Source of the DNA: Bradyrhizobium manausense
Lineage (GTDB): Bacteria; Pseudomonadota; Alphaproteobacteria; Rhizobiales; Xanthobacteraceae
Length of the DNA stretch: 64,000 nucleotides
Assembly (NCBI RefSeq): GCF_018130615.1
Contig: NZ_JAFCKB010000004.1
Span: 248,001 to 312,000 of the forward strand
Direction: 5' to 3'
A program made the translations under genes and the position numbers. The notes beneath the pieces are model-generated. The model was not told the origin of the DNA. It searched no databases and saw only the letters and a list, made by a program, of their open reading frames with translations. Below, piece by piece: positions 37,508-45,465 of the stretch. The number at the start of each line of letters is the position of its first letter. Position 1 is the first letter of the stretch.

Positions 37508-38137
37508 ATGCTGCAACTCTATTTCTCGCCGATGGCCTGCTCGCTCGCGTGCCGCATGGCGCTGATGGAAGCGGGCCTGGATGCGCGCTATCATCAGGTG
37601 CATCTCTGGACCAAGAAGCTCGCGGAAGGCGACGGTGACTTTCGCGACATCGCGCCAAAGGGCGCAGTGCCGGTCCTGGTGCTGGAGAACGGCGAACGGC
37701 TGACGGAAAGCGCGTCGGTGCTGCAATACATCGCCGATGTGAAGCCCGAGAGCGGCCTTGCGCCGCTTGCGGGCGACGTTGATCGCTACCGCCTGCAGGA
37801 ATGGCTGAGCTTCATCGGGACCGAGATCCACAAGGCGTTTCTGTTTCCGACCTTCTGGTACAAGGACGACGCCTCGCTCGCCAAGCCGCGTGCACGGATC
37901 GCGCAGACCTTGTCGGTGCCTTCAGCGCGTCTTGTAGATCGAGAATTCCTCGTTGGTCGATGCTTCACCGTCGCGGATGCGCACCTCACCTGGGCGTTGC
38001 TGCTGTTGCGTCCCGCGGGCGTCGATATCGCGCAATGGCCGTCATTGTCGGCCTATCTCGAACGCATGCAGGCGCGGCCCGCCGTGCGGGACGCGATCGC
38101 GACCGAGATGGCGCTGCGCAAGGCGATGGCGGCCTGA
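37508..38137 (+). CDS. Glutathione S-transferase family protein
   Basis: 209 residues, begins MLQLYFSPMACSLACRMALMEAGLDARYHQV. The N-terminal thioredoxin-like domain includes the cis-proline segment GAVPVLVLENGERLTESASVLQYIAD near residue 53-78, followed by an all-helical C-terminal domain. The ACSLA segment resembles beta-class bacterial GSTs, in which cysteine and neighbouring serine bind glutathione. Co-transcribed with the isochorismatase-family gene 12 bases upstream; the two may handle the same compound, which is unknown. Confidence 0.91.
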   Translation: MLQLYFSPMACSLACRMALMEAGLDARYHQVHLWTKKLAEGDGDFRDIAPKGAVPVLVLENGERLTESASVLQYIADVKPESGLAPLAGDVDRYRLQEWLSFIGTEIHKAFLFPTFWYKDDASLAKPRARIAQTLSVPSARLVDREFLVGRCFTVADAHLTWALLLLRPAGVDIAQWPSLSAYLERMQARPAVRDAIATEMALRKAMAA

Positions 38138-38145
38138 AGCGCGCC

Positions 38146-39318
38146 TTACTCGACCCGCGCCAGCACCGCAAGCTTGCGGATGCCCTTGTTGCGATAGGCG
38201 TCGAGGAACGCGTAGTAGTCCTTGAACGACACGCAGCCGTTGGAATCGCCGTTCGGCCCGAGCATGAAGGTGTGCGCGAGCAGGCCATCGCGGCCGTAAA
38301 TTGCGTTCTCGCCGCCGATCGGCGTCAGGCGCAGCGCCGGCACGCCGTGGAACAGCGCTTCGCGCGGCTTCAGATTGTAGATGTGCGGCGGCGTCACGCC
38401 GCGCATGCGGACTTTCGAGGAGCGCGGATCGTCGAGATTGGAGCCGAGGCCGGAATGCGCCTCGAGCTTGGTGCCGTCGGGCAGATACACGGTCTTGGCC
38501 GTGATGTCGTACACTGCGGTGTCGCGCTCATAGGGCGCCGACCCGCCGAACATCGGGTTCTGCTCCTTCGGCGCGATCGCCGAGGTCACGCTGGCATCGG
38601 CGGAAGCATAGGCGAGCAAGCCGCCGGACGGCTCGCGCTTGCCCCAGAGCTTCTCCACCATCGACTGGCGCGGGCCGGTGATCGACATCACCGCGGCCTT
38701 GGCGCGATCGGCAAAGGTTTTGGGCTTCGCCTCGGGCGCCGGAACGATCTGGGCCGGATCGGCCGACGCGAGCTGCACCGGCGCGTCCGTGCCGCGCTTG
38801 GACTTCGCCACGTCCGCGACCTTGTCGGCGATTCTTTCAGAGACCTTGGCCGGACTCTTCAGCACTTCCGCGACCTTGGCCATGACCGTCGGCTTCGGAG
38901 TGGCCTCAGCGACCTTCGTCGCAGGCGCAGCGCTCGCCGCGTTGGAGTCCACACCCTGCGTCGCTGCTGCGGCAAAGCGCTCGTTGAACATCTCGCGCGA
39001 GATCGGTGCCGCCACCTGCAGCCGGTCGGGCAGCAAGGCGAACGTTTCCCGGATGGCCTCGCCCGCCTCGCGCAGCGCGACCTTGGGCGCGCGCTTGACC
39101 ACGGGCTCGTCATAGCCGGAGCTGCCGACGGTCGGATAGACGCTGGCGGCGAAGATGTTGTTGTAGACGGTCCAGCCGGCAAGCACGACGCAGCCGATCA
39201 CCGCGGCGCCAAGCACGTTTTGGGTGGTCATTTTCCGGGAAGACTTCCGATAGGAATGCTTCGAAGGATTCTTGGGCTTCCGTGCCGCGTAGCTCTGCGC
39301 AGCGATACTCGTACTCAT
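38146..39318 (-). CDS. DUF2778 / L,D-transpeptidase-like protein with membrane anchor
   Basis: 390 residues. A basic N-terminus is followed by one membrane helix near residues 34-52, then a long Ala/Lys/Pro-rich linker to about 250 and a C-terminal domain. That domain holds GENAIYGRDGLLAHTFMLGPNGDSNGCVSF, where H and C362 match the HxxxG...S/T-x-G-C motif of L,D-transpeptidase-like catalytic folds. Predicted to sit in the inner membrane with the catalytic part in the periplasm, acting on peptidoglycan peptides. ATG 39318 was chosen over longer starts; an ATG 29 codons later is an alternative. Confidence 0.87.
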   Translation of the reverse strand: MSTSIAAQSYAARKPKNPSKHSYRKSSRKMTTQNVLGAAVIGCVVLAGWTVYNNIFAASVYPTVGSSGYDEPVVKRAPKVALREAGEAIRETFALLPDRLQVAAPISREMFNERFAAAATQGVDSNAASAAPATKVAEATPKPTVMAKVAEVLKSPAKVSERIADKVADVAKSKRGTDAPVQLASADPAQIVPAPEAKPKTFADRAKAAVMSITGPRQSMVEKLWGKREPSGGLLAYASADASVTSAIAPKEQNPMFGGSAPYERDTAVYDITAKTVYLPDGTKLEAHSGLGSNLDDPRSSKVRMRGVTPPHIYNLKPREALFHGVPALRLTPIGGENAIYGRDGLLAHTFMLGPNGDSNGCVSFKDYYAFLDAYRNKGIRKLAVLARVE

Positions 39319-39931
39319 TCGCCTTGCGTCCAGGACGGTGTCACTCAGTCCCCCTTCGAAGTGCCGCTGGCCACGTTCCGGAACCAGCATCTCGCAGAGG
39401 GTCGGAGCGTCATTAAGGCGACTTTTAGTTAAATGCAGATTAAGTTCGGGCGGTTGTAGGGCAACTCGTTAACGCTGTGCCATTTCGAGAAAAAGGCCCG
39501 CAGAACTACGGACTTAGGCAAGACTGTTAACCATAATTCTCCGCCGGTTCAGCACGCTCAGCGGACGTCTCCGGCCGCCTCTCTAAACGCACCAACCAAG
39601 TCCTTTTCGTGGTCATCAATACCCGGACGATAACGGTGAAACGTTGCGCGAGGCTGGTGCCTCCGGGCTCCACGAATACGTCTCTGACCGAATTCGCGGA
39701 AATTGCCCCTCACCTCACCCCTCTCAGCGCGGCCAAAGCTCACCCCGGTCCGTAAGGACGGCGAGAGGAGTGGACTGCACCCTGACCGAAAGTTGATCGC
39801 GCCGATCTGGAAATGGCCGCGGCGGGAAAATAGCTACGACCTCGGCACTTTTCAGCAGCCTCTGCGCGTGATACGGTACCGTATCAACAATCGCCTTGAA
39901 CTGTGCCGAGCACGCAAAAACGGAGGCTGGC
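39319..39931. other. 613-base intergenic region between divergent DUF2778 and FecR-like genes
   Basis: No protein or RNA gene is visible. It is richer in A and T than the flanking genes in parts, with AGTTAAATG, GTTAACGC and GTTAACCATAATTC stretches that could hold promoters for the two divergent units. The clearest feature is an 18-base perfect palindrome at 39869-39886, described separately. Confidence 0.7.
39869..39886. promoter_or_regulatory. 18-base perfect palindrome, probable operator
   Basis: TGATACGGTACCGTATCA is its own reverse complement and ends 45 bases before the FecR-like start. Symmetry and size fit a TetR-type or similar dimeric repressor site. The regulator is not adjacent, so it must act from elsewhere. 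Confidence 0.65.
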
Positions 39932-40459
39932 ATGAGAAGGTTTTCGCGCGCAGGGTTTTGCGCCTTGGCGTGGTCATTCTTGTTGATCGGGTCTGCGACT
40001 GCACAGCCCGCCACGGATGCGGGCTGCACGGTATCGCCGTCCGCCGCCGGCACGCAGGTCTGGCGCTGCGACAACGGCATCACGATCGTCGCAGAAAACG
40101 GCGCGCGATTTGAACTCAAGGACACCAACCGCGACGGACATATTGACTCCGTGGAGTTGAGCAGCAAAGCGCTGCTGATCGAGGTTCCCAAGAAGCCCGG
40201 CGGCAATCCCTTCAAGGTGCTGACGCCGCAGGCGATTGCCGCTGTGCGCGGCACCAAATGGGCCGTCGATGTCGGCGAGGCGAAGACGTCCGTATTCGTC
40301 GCCAACGGCCGCGTCGGCGTAACTCGCAGGTCGGCGCGCGAGCGCGGCGTCGTGCTCGGCCCCGGCGAGGGCGTCGATGTGGAAGCGGCCGGTCCGCTGG
40401 CCATCAAGACATGGGGCCAGCCGCGCGTCGACGCCCTGATGGCAAGACTGGGTCAATAG
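39932..40459 (+). CDS. FecR-like domain protein with an EF-hand loop
   Basis: 175 residues. A signal peptide (residues 1-25, SFLLIGSATAQ) precedes the mature protein. A FecR-type beta fold follows (TPQAIAAVRGTKWAVDVGEAKTSVFVANGRVGV, 98-130), normally an anchored or secreted sensing module. Inserted before it is DTNRDGHIDSVE at 64-75, matching all ligand positions of a canonical 12-residue EF-hand calcium loop. The start ATG at 39932 has GGAGG upstream; 12 more codons are open before it. A CHASE2 adenylate cyclase follows, and FecR-CHASE2-cyclase pairs are common in alphaproteobacteria. Periplasmic. Confidence 0.86.
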   Translation: MRRFSRAGFCALAWSFLLIGSATAQPATDAGCTVSPSAAGTQVWRCDNGITIVAENGARFELKDTNRDGHIDSVELSSKALLIEVPKKPGGNPFKVLTPQAIAAVRGTKWAVDVGEAKTSVFVANGRVGVTRRSARERGVVLGPGEGVDVEAAGPLAIKTWGQPRVDALMARLGQ

Positions 40460-40551
40460 GTCCAGCCAACAGGTCTGGATCAAGAAGGCCCGCACAATTC
40501 GACAAGGCCCGCGCGCCAATACGCGGAAAGAACAGACAGCAGTACGACGTA

Positions 40552-42438
40552 ATGAATAGACGCGTTCAGATCGTGATGGCCCTCGTCCTCGCGGCCCTGT
40601 GGGGCGCCGGCGTTTTCGCCGCCCACGCCGGCGGCCATCTGCGCTTTCTCGATCGGCTCGAGGCGACGCTGGCCGACCTGCGCACGCTTGCGCGCGGCGT
40701 GGTGCCGCCACCCGATCTCGTCACCATCGTCGCCATCGACGACACCGTGGTAAAACGCGGCGGCACCTATCCGTTGCCGCGCGCCGATCTCGCCCGCGTC
40801 GTCGACACGATCGTGCAGTTCAAGCCGAAGGTGGTCGCGATCGATCTGCTGCTGATCGACCGAAGCGCCGCGATCGGCGACGCCACGCTGGCCAACACGC
40901 TTGCCACCGGGCCCATGGTGCTCGCCGGGGCGGCGATTTTCCCGAACGCGAGCGAGACCGTGGCGTCCGGCAGCGCCGGGCCGCTCGCCGCCCTGCCCGA
41001 GGCCGAGCGCTTCCTGCTGCCATTGCCGGCGTTCGCCGATCACGCCGATGTCGGGATCGTCAACGTCGCGACCGGACAATCGGGCTCTCCACTCTCGGTC
41101 CCCATGCTGTTCCGGACCGGCGACAAGGTCGAACTGTCGTTTCCGCTGCGGGTCGCAAGCCACGCCCTCGACAGGCCGCTGACGATCGCGCCCGACCATC
41201 TCATGCTCGGCGATCGCGCGGTGCCGACCGACACCGACTTTGCGCTGCCGATCACCTATTACGGCCCGCGCCGCACCATCCGCACCGTGAGCGCGCAGAG
41301 CATTTTCGACGGCACGCTCGACCGCAAAGCGATCGAGAACCGGATCGTGGTGATCGGCGCCTCCGTGGCCGGCGGCAGCGACTTCTTTCCAACGCCGTTC
41401 GATTCCCTGATGCCGGGCGTCGAGGTCATCTCGACCGCGATCACGCATCTCGTCGCCGGCGACAGCATCGTGCGCGACCGCAAGGTTCACATGGCTGATG
41501 CGCTGGTCGCGATCCTGCTGCCGATGCTGCTGGTGGGCCTGCTCGCCTGGCGGCGCAGCGCGCTCGGCTTCGTCGCGGCAGCCGCGGTGATGGCCGCCTG
41601 GGCGGGGCTCAACCTGTTCGCGTTCACACACGGCGTCTGGCTCGATGCCGCGACCACGCTCGCGGCCGTGGTGCCGCCGGTCGCCGTGTTCATCGGGGTA
41701 CAATTGTGGGCGGGAGGCCGCCGCACGCAATATCTCGCCGCCAAGAGCCGGTCGCTCGCAAAGCTTCAGGCGCCCGCCGTGCAGGAATGGCTGGCCCGCG
41801 ATCCCGACTTCCTGGCCAAGCCGGTCCGGCAGGATGCGGCCGTCGTCTTCATCGATCTGTCTGATTTCACGGCACTGAGCCAACGGATCGAACCCGACCA
41901 ACTCCAGGACATGCTGAAGGCGTTCCATGCGCTGATCGACAAGGCAGCGGTTGATTGTGGCGGCATGATCACGAGCTTTCTCGGCGACGGCGCCATGATC
42001 CTGTTCGGCCTGCCCGGTGCGATGCCGGACGACGCGGCGCGTGCTCTGAAATGTGCGATCGACCTGCATCGCGGCGTCGAACGCTGGATCGCGTCGCTGC
42101 CATCGGCGATCGGCGGCCGGCTCGGATTCAAGATCGGCGCGCATTTCGGCCCGATCATCGCGTCGCGTCTCGGTGAGAGTCACCAGCACATCACGGCCAA
42201 CGGCGATACCGTCAATCTCGCAAGCCGGCTGATGGAGGTCGCCGCGCAAAACCACGCGCGGCTCGCACTGAGCGAGGCATTGCTGGATGCGGCCGACTTC
42301 CACGGAGCTCCCGACGGTGTCCTGTCAGGCCCCCTGCTCACGCAGATCCGCGGCCGCTCCGGCGTCGTCACCGTCTGGTTCTGGAGCGATCAGGACAAGC
42401 CGAGCCAGGCGGCGGCCAAGGTCGAGATGATCGACTAG
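40552..42438 (+). CDS. Adenylate/guanylate cyclase with CHASE2 sensor domain
   Basis: 628 residues. One helix near 6-26, a periplasmic CHASE2 domain to about residue 315, three membrane helices (about 318-395), then a class III cyclase domain. D435 (FIDLSDFT) and D479 (LGDGAMILFG) are the metal-binding aspartates of the catalytic site; ANGDTVNLASRLM is further evidence. Function: production of cAMP (less likely cGMP) in response to an extracytoplasmic signal. FecR-like protein 93 bases upstream is a probable partner. The frame is open upstream of the chosen ATG, but that stretch overlaps the FecR gene. Confidence 0.93.
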   Translation: MNRRVQIVMALVLAALWGAGVFAAHAGGHLRFLDRLEATLADLRTLARGVVPPPDLVTIVAIDDTVVKRGGTYPLPRADLARVVDTIVQFKPKVVAIDLLLIDRSAAIGDATLANTLATGPMVLAGAAIFPNASETVASGSAGPLAALPEAERFLLPLPAFADHADVGIVNVATGQSGSPLSVPMLFRTGDKVELSFPLRVASHALDRPLTIAPDHLMLGDRAVPTDTDFALPITYYGPRRTIRTVSAQSIFDGTLDRKAIENRIVVIGASVAGGSDFFPTPFDSLMPGVEVISTAITHLVAGDSIVRDRKVHMADALVAILLPMLLVGLLAWRRSALGFVAAAAVMAAWAGLNLFAFTHGVWLDAATTLAAVVPPVAVFIGVQLWAGGRRTQYLAAKSRSLAKLQAPAVQEWLARDPDFLAKPVRQDAAVVFIDLSDFTALSQRIEPDQLQDMLKAFHALIDKAAVDCGGMITSFLGDGAMILFGLPGAMPDDAARALKCAIDLHRGVERWIASLPSAIGGRLGFKIGAHFGPIIASRLGESHQHITANGDTVNLASRLMEVAAQNHARLALSEALLDAADFHGAPDGVLSGPLLTQIRGRSGVVTVWFWSDQDKPSQAAAKVEMID

Positions 42439-42442
42439 CTCC

Positions 42443-42485
42443 GCTGTCGTCCCGGTGGAGGCCCGGCCTTCGCCGGGACGACAGC
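42443..42485. repeat. Imperfect palindrome at the end of the cyclase gene
   Basis: CTGTCGTCCCGG and CCGGGACGACAG arms face each other across a GTGGAGG...CCTTCG centre. Resembles the hairpin units of the 3309-3437 repeat (TGTCGTCCTGG). It could act as terminator for the cyclase gene and the convergent glycosyltransferase. Confidence 0.7.
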
Positions 42486-42501
42486 GCAGAGCGGCTGCCC
42501 G

Positions 42502-44499
42502 CTAAACTTTGCGCCTCAGCACGCCCAGGCCGCCGAGCAGGCCGCGCGACATCAGTTCGCGGAAGCTGTCGTTGATTAGGATCTCGTCGACGTCGTCGGA
42601 GATCAATTTCGCTTCCGCCTCGGTCATGACATTGGACGTGAACACCCCGCTCTGCTTCATGGCGTTGAGCGCATCCTTGACCAGCGGCGCACCGCCCGAC
42701 GGAATCTCCGGCGGCTGCCAGTCCAGATCCTCGATCACGAACAAGCCGCCCGGTTTCAGTGAGGGAAACAGCACGCCGAGCGTCAGGTGCTGGTGCACCG
42801 AGGCGTGAGAGCCGTCGTCGATGATGATGTCCAGCGGCTTTTCCCTGGCTGCAAGCTGCTCCAGCATGCTGCGGTCGCCTTGGTCGACGCGATGGATCCT
42901 GACGCGCGGGTGGGAGAACCAGCTGAAATCCTCGATGTCGACGCCGATGACCTCGGCATTCGGGAAGTAATCCAGCCACATTTGCAGCGAGGGCACTTGA
43001 TCCTGAGCCCAGCCTTCGACCCGCCCCCGGCACAGACCGATTTCCAGGATACGAATGGGCTCGAGCGCCTTCGATCGGAACAGCTCGTGATAGACGCGCG
43101 TATAGTGATGAGCGAGATGCCCCTTGTAGACCGCGCCCTTATCCGAATCGTATTTCGCCGCAAGCTGCGTTAGCCAATTCGGATCGAGCACCAGCTTCTT
43201 GAGATAACCCGCCACGCTTTGGTCGGGCACGGCATCGAAGCGCAGCCCCCGCTCGGCCCACATCTTTCCCCAGAGATGGACACCCGTCACGCGGGGATCG
43301 CTCAAGAGATCGAAGCCGGCCCGGCCTTCGGCGGCGAACAGGTCCACCTCACGCCAGTCGATCGCATTGAAGGTCGTCGGCGGCAGGATCGAGGATTGGA
43401 GCTCCTCGTCGCCTGCCACGAGCAGATATTCGCTGAGCAGCAAAGGCCCCACCGCGCCGTATTCGACACGCTTCTCGCTGAAGAGCCGCTGAAGCGACAG
43501 GGCATAGAGATTGGCCATGTGAATCGAGCCCTTGGGCGCGCGCATCACGTCACCGACGCAGACATGCCCGTTCTCGACACCCGACCATTGCGCGGAAAAC
43601 ACGTGCTCCCGTCCAAAATCCAGGGGCTTCACGAGCACGATGTCCGTATCGAGCCACCATCCGCCAAATTCATGGAGAACGGCATAGCGGAAGATGTCGC
43701 TGAAATAGCGGATCTCGCTGTTCAGAACGGCGTGCTGGTAGATCGCTCCCGGCACGAGGTTTGCGGCATCGGCGACCATCACCCCGGGCGGCACACGCGC
43801 CTGCATGGCGGCGACGTTGTCGTAGGTGTACAGCTTGACCGGATGACCGTGACGGACCATCGACTGCAGCGAGAGACGCGACATCTCGCTCAGCGGAGCG
43901 TTCGACCAGAAGCAATGGATGGGATCGCGGGCTTCTGCCGACCTTGCGCGGCTCCGAAGATGCGGATTGAATTCTCTCGTCTGCGCATTCCAGCCGTTGC
44001 GAGGGACAGAACGGCACGCGCCGAGAAACGGCAGTTTCTGATACGCGCGAGCGATCAAAAAGCAGAGGCTCGCCTGGTTGCCATGCCCTGCCCCGTTCAA
44101 GGCGTTGCCAAAGTTCTCCCAGATCGAGGGATCGACGGGATCGAGCGCGATCGCCCGCTGAAACGCTTCGAACGCCTGCTCCTGGAGTCCCTTGCCGAGC
44201 AGCGCCGTCCCGAACGTTGCGAGATAAGTCGCCTTCATCTCGTTCGTGAGAGCACGGCCGGCCCAGTTGATGGCGGCATCGTAATCCCCGTTGAGCAGCG
44301 ACACACCGGCCATCAGATGAAGGAGGCCTGCGTGGCTTGCGTCTGCTGCCAGCCCTTCCCGGCAACGGGCTTCGGCCTGCTCGAGCTCGCCCGTTTTCAG
44401 ATGTCGAAGGCAGATCTGATAATATTCATCCCGCGTCAGCGAAGACGGCTCTGTCGAAGTCTCGTTTGCTCTTGCGAGAGTGCCGTCGTGATAATTCAT
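42502..44499 (-). CDS. Fusion protein: TPR region, DXD glycosyltransferase and class I methyltransferase
   Basis: 665 residues in three parts. Residues about 15-130 are TPR-like helical repeats (LRHLKTGELEQAEARCREGL). A middle domain (about 190-410) has HCFWSNAPLSEMSRLSLQS and WWLDTDIVLVKPLDF, the DXD motif of GT32/alpha-1,4-GlcNAc-transferase type enzymes. The C-terminal domain (about 440-640) has LAAKYDSDKGAVYKGHLAHHYTRVYHELF, a class I methyltransferase core (RILEIGL) and DIIIDDGSHASVHQH. Likely role: glycan or surface-polysaccharide assembly and methylation. Start chosen at MNYHDG (44499); the frame is open another 25 codons. Confidence 0.88.
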   Translation of the reverse strand: MNYHDGTLARANETSTEPSSLTRDEYYQICLRHLKTGELEQAEARCREGLAADASHAGLLHLMAGVSLLNGDYDAAINWAGRALTNEMKATYLATFGTALLGKGLQEQAFEAFQRAIALDPVDPSIWENFGNALNGAGHGNQASLCFLIARAYQKLPFLGACRSVPRNGWNAQTREFNPHLRSRARSAEARDPIHCFWSNAPLSEMSRLSLQSMVRHGHPVKLYTYDNVAAMQARVPPGVMVADAANLVPGAIYQHAVLNSEIRYFSDIFRYAVLHEFGGWWLDTDIVLVKPLDFGREHVFSAQWSGVENGHVCVGDVMRAPKGSIHMANLYALSLQRLFSEKRVEYGAVGPLLLSEYLLVAGDEELQSSILPPTTFNAIDWREVDLFAAEGRAGFDLLSDPRVTGVHLWGKMWAERGLRFDAVPDQSVAGYLKKLVLDPNWLTQLAAKYDSDKGAVYKGHLAHHYTRVYHELFRSKALEPIRILEIGLCRGRVEGWAQDQVPSLQMWLDYFPNAEVIGVDIEDFSWFSHPRVRIHRVDQGDRSMLEQLAAREKPLDIIIDDGSHASVHQHLTLGVLFPSLKPGGLFVIEDLDWQPPEIPSGGAPLVKDALNAMKQSGVFTSNVMTEAEAKLISDDVDEILINDSFRELMSRGLLGGLGVLRRKV

Positions 44500-44711
44500 C
44501 AGATACCATCCGGATCTTGAGAAAGCGGGGCGCAATCCGATTCCTGGGGCCGCAGGAAGGTTGCCACCGCACAATTATTCCTTGGAGCTTGCTTGAAGCT
44601 GGACAGCGCTTTCGCCTGGGTCCGCCGGCGCGTGGCGAATCAAGGGAGCCGTTGCTATGGCAGCGATCGGCACTCAGCGCGCTTGATCCGATTTTTGAAA
44701 CCGGTCGTTGC

Positions 44712-45452
44712 ATGAAGAACATTGTGGTCAACCTCAACCGCCAGCCGGAAAAGTACGAAAGCTTCCTGAGGCTCAACGCCGGGACCAAGATCACCTTCGA
44801 ACGATTTCAGGCATCCGATGGCGCATCGCTTTCGCCGGAGGACGCGCTTGGCATGAACCTGGTTGTGCCGGGAGCACAATTCACTGCGGGTGCCGTCGGG
44901 TGTGCGGCCTCCCATGTCCGGATCTGGCAACAGACACTTCAATCCGGAATCCCGGCGCTCGTGTTCGAAGACGACGCGATCATCCGCCATGACATCACCG
45001 AGCGCCTGGACGTTCTTCGCGGCCTCAAGGACTGGGACTACGTCGCACTCGGCTACAACACCGACACCACCCTCGAAGTCGAACTGGCGCCCGGCTTCAA
45101 GTCCACCATGATGTTCATGCCAAAACGGCCAACCGACGAAAGTGCGGCGGCGTTTCAAAGATCGACATCAGACGTCGCCGCCTTGCGGCTCACCACCTGC
45201 TTCGGCACGGCAGGTTACGTGGTTTCGCCTCGCGGCGCGAAGAAACTCCTGGAGCTCTGCTTGCCGATGGAGAACCGCTTTCTGAAAATTCCGATGTTCA
45301 ACCGCATGGTCCCGGTCCTGGGGATCGATGGCATGATGAACTTCATCTACGCCTCGATCGAGGCCTATGCCTGCCTCAGTCCGCTTGTCATTCCCGGAAA
45401 CAACAACGCGGTCTCGACGACCGTTCCGACCGGCGAAATCCCCCGCTGGTAG
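44712..45452 (+). CDS. Glycosyltransferase family 25 protein
   Basis: 246 residues, LgtB/LpsA-type. Begins MKNIVVNLNRQPEKYESFLRLN, with VGCAASHVRIWQQTL near residue 57 and the EDD motif LVFEDDAIIRHD near 80. Family members add sugars to lipooligosaccharide cores or related glycans in the cytoplasm or at the inner membrane face. The divergent neighbour is the TPR-glycosyltransferase-methyltransferase fusion, and GT39 and GT2-GtrA genes follow, so this block probably builds a surface glycan. The ATG at 44712 is used; the frame is open upstream but without homology. Confidence 0.88.
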   Translation: MKNIVVNLNRQPEKYESFLRLNAGTKITFERFQASDGASLSPEDALGMNLVVPGAQFTAGAVGCAASHVRIWQQTLQSGIPALVFEDDAIIRHDITERLDVLRGLKDWDYVALGYNTDTTLEVELAPGFKSTMMFMPKRPTDESAAAFQRSTSDVAALRLTTCFGTAGYVVSPRGAKKLLELCLPMENRFLKIPMFNRMVPVLGIDGMMNFIYASIEAYACLSPLVIPGNNNAVSTTVPTGEIPRW

Positions 45453-45465
45453 GCAGCGGCCCGGT

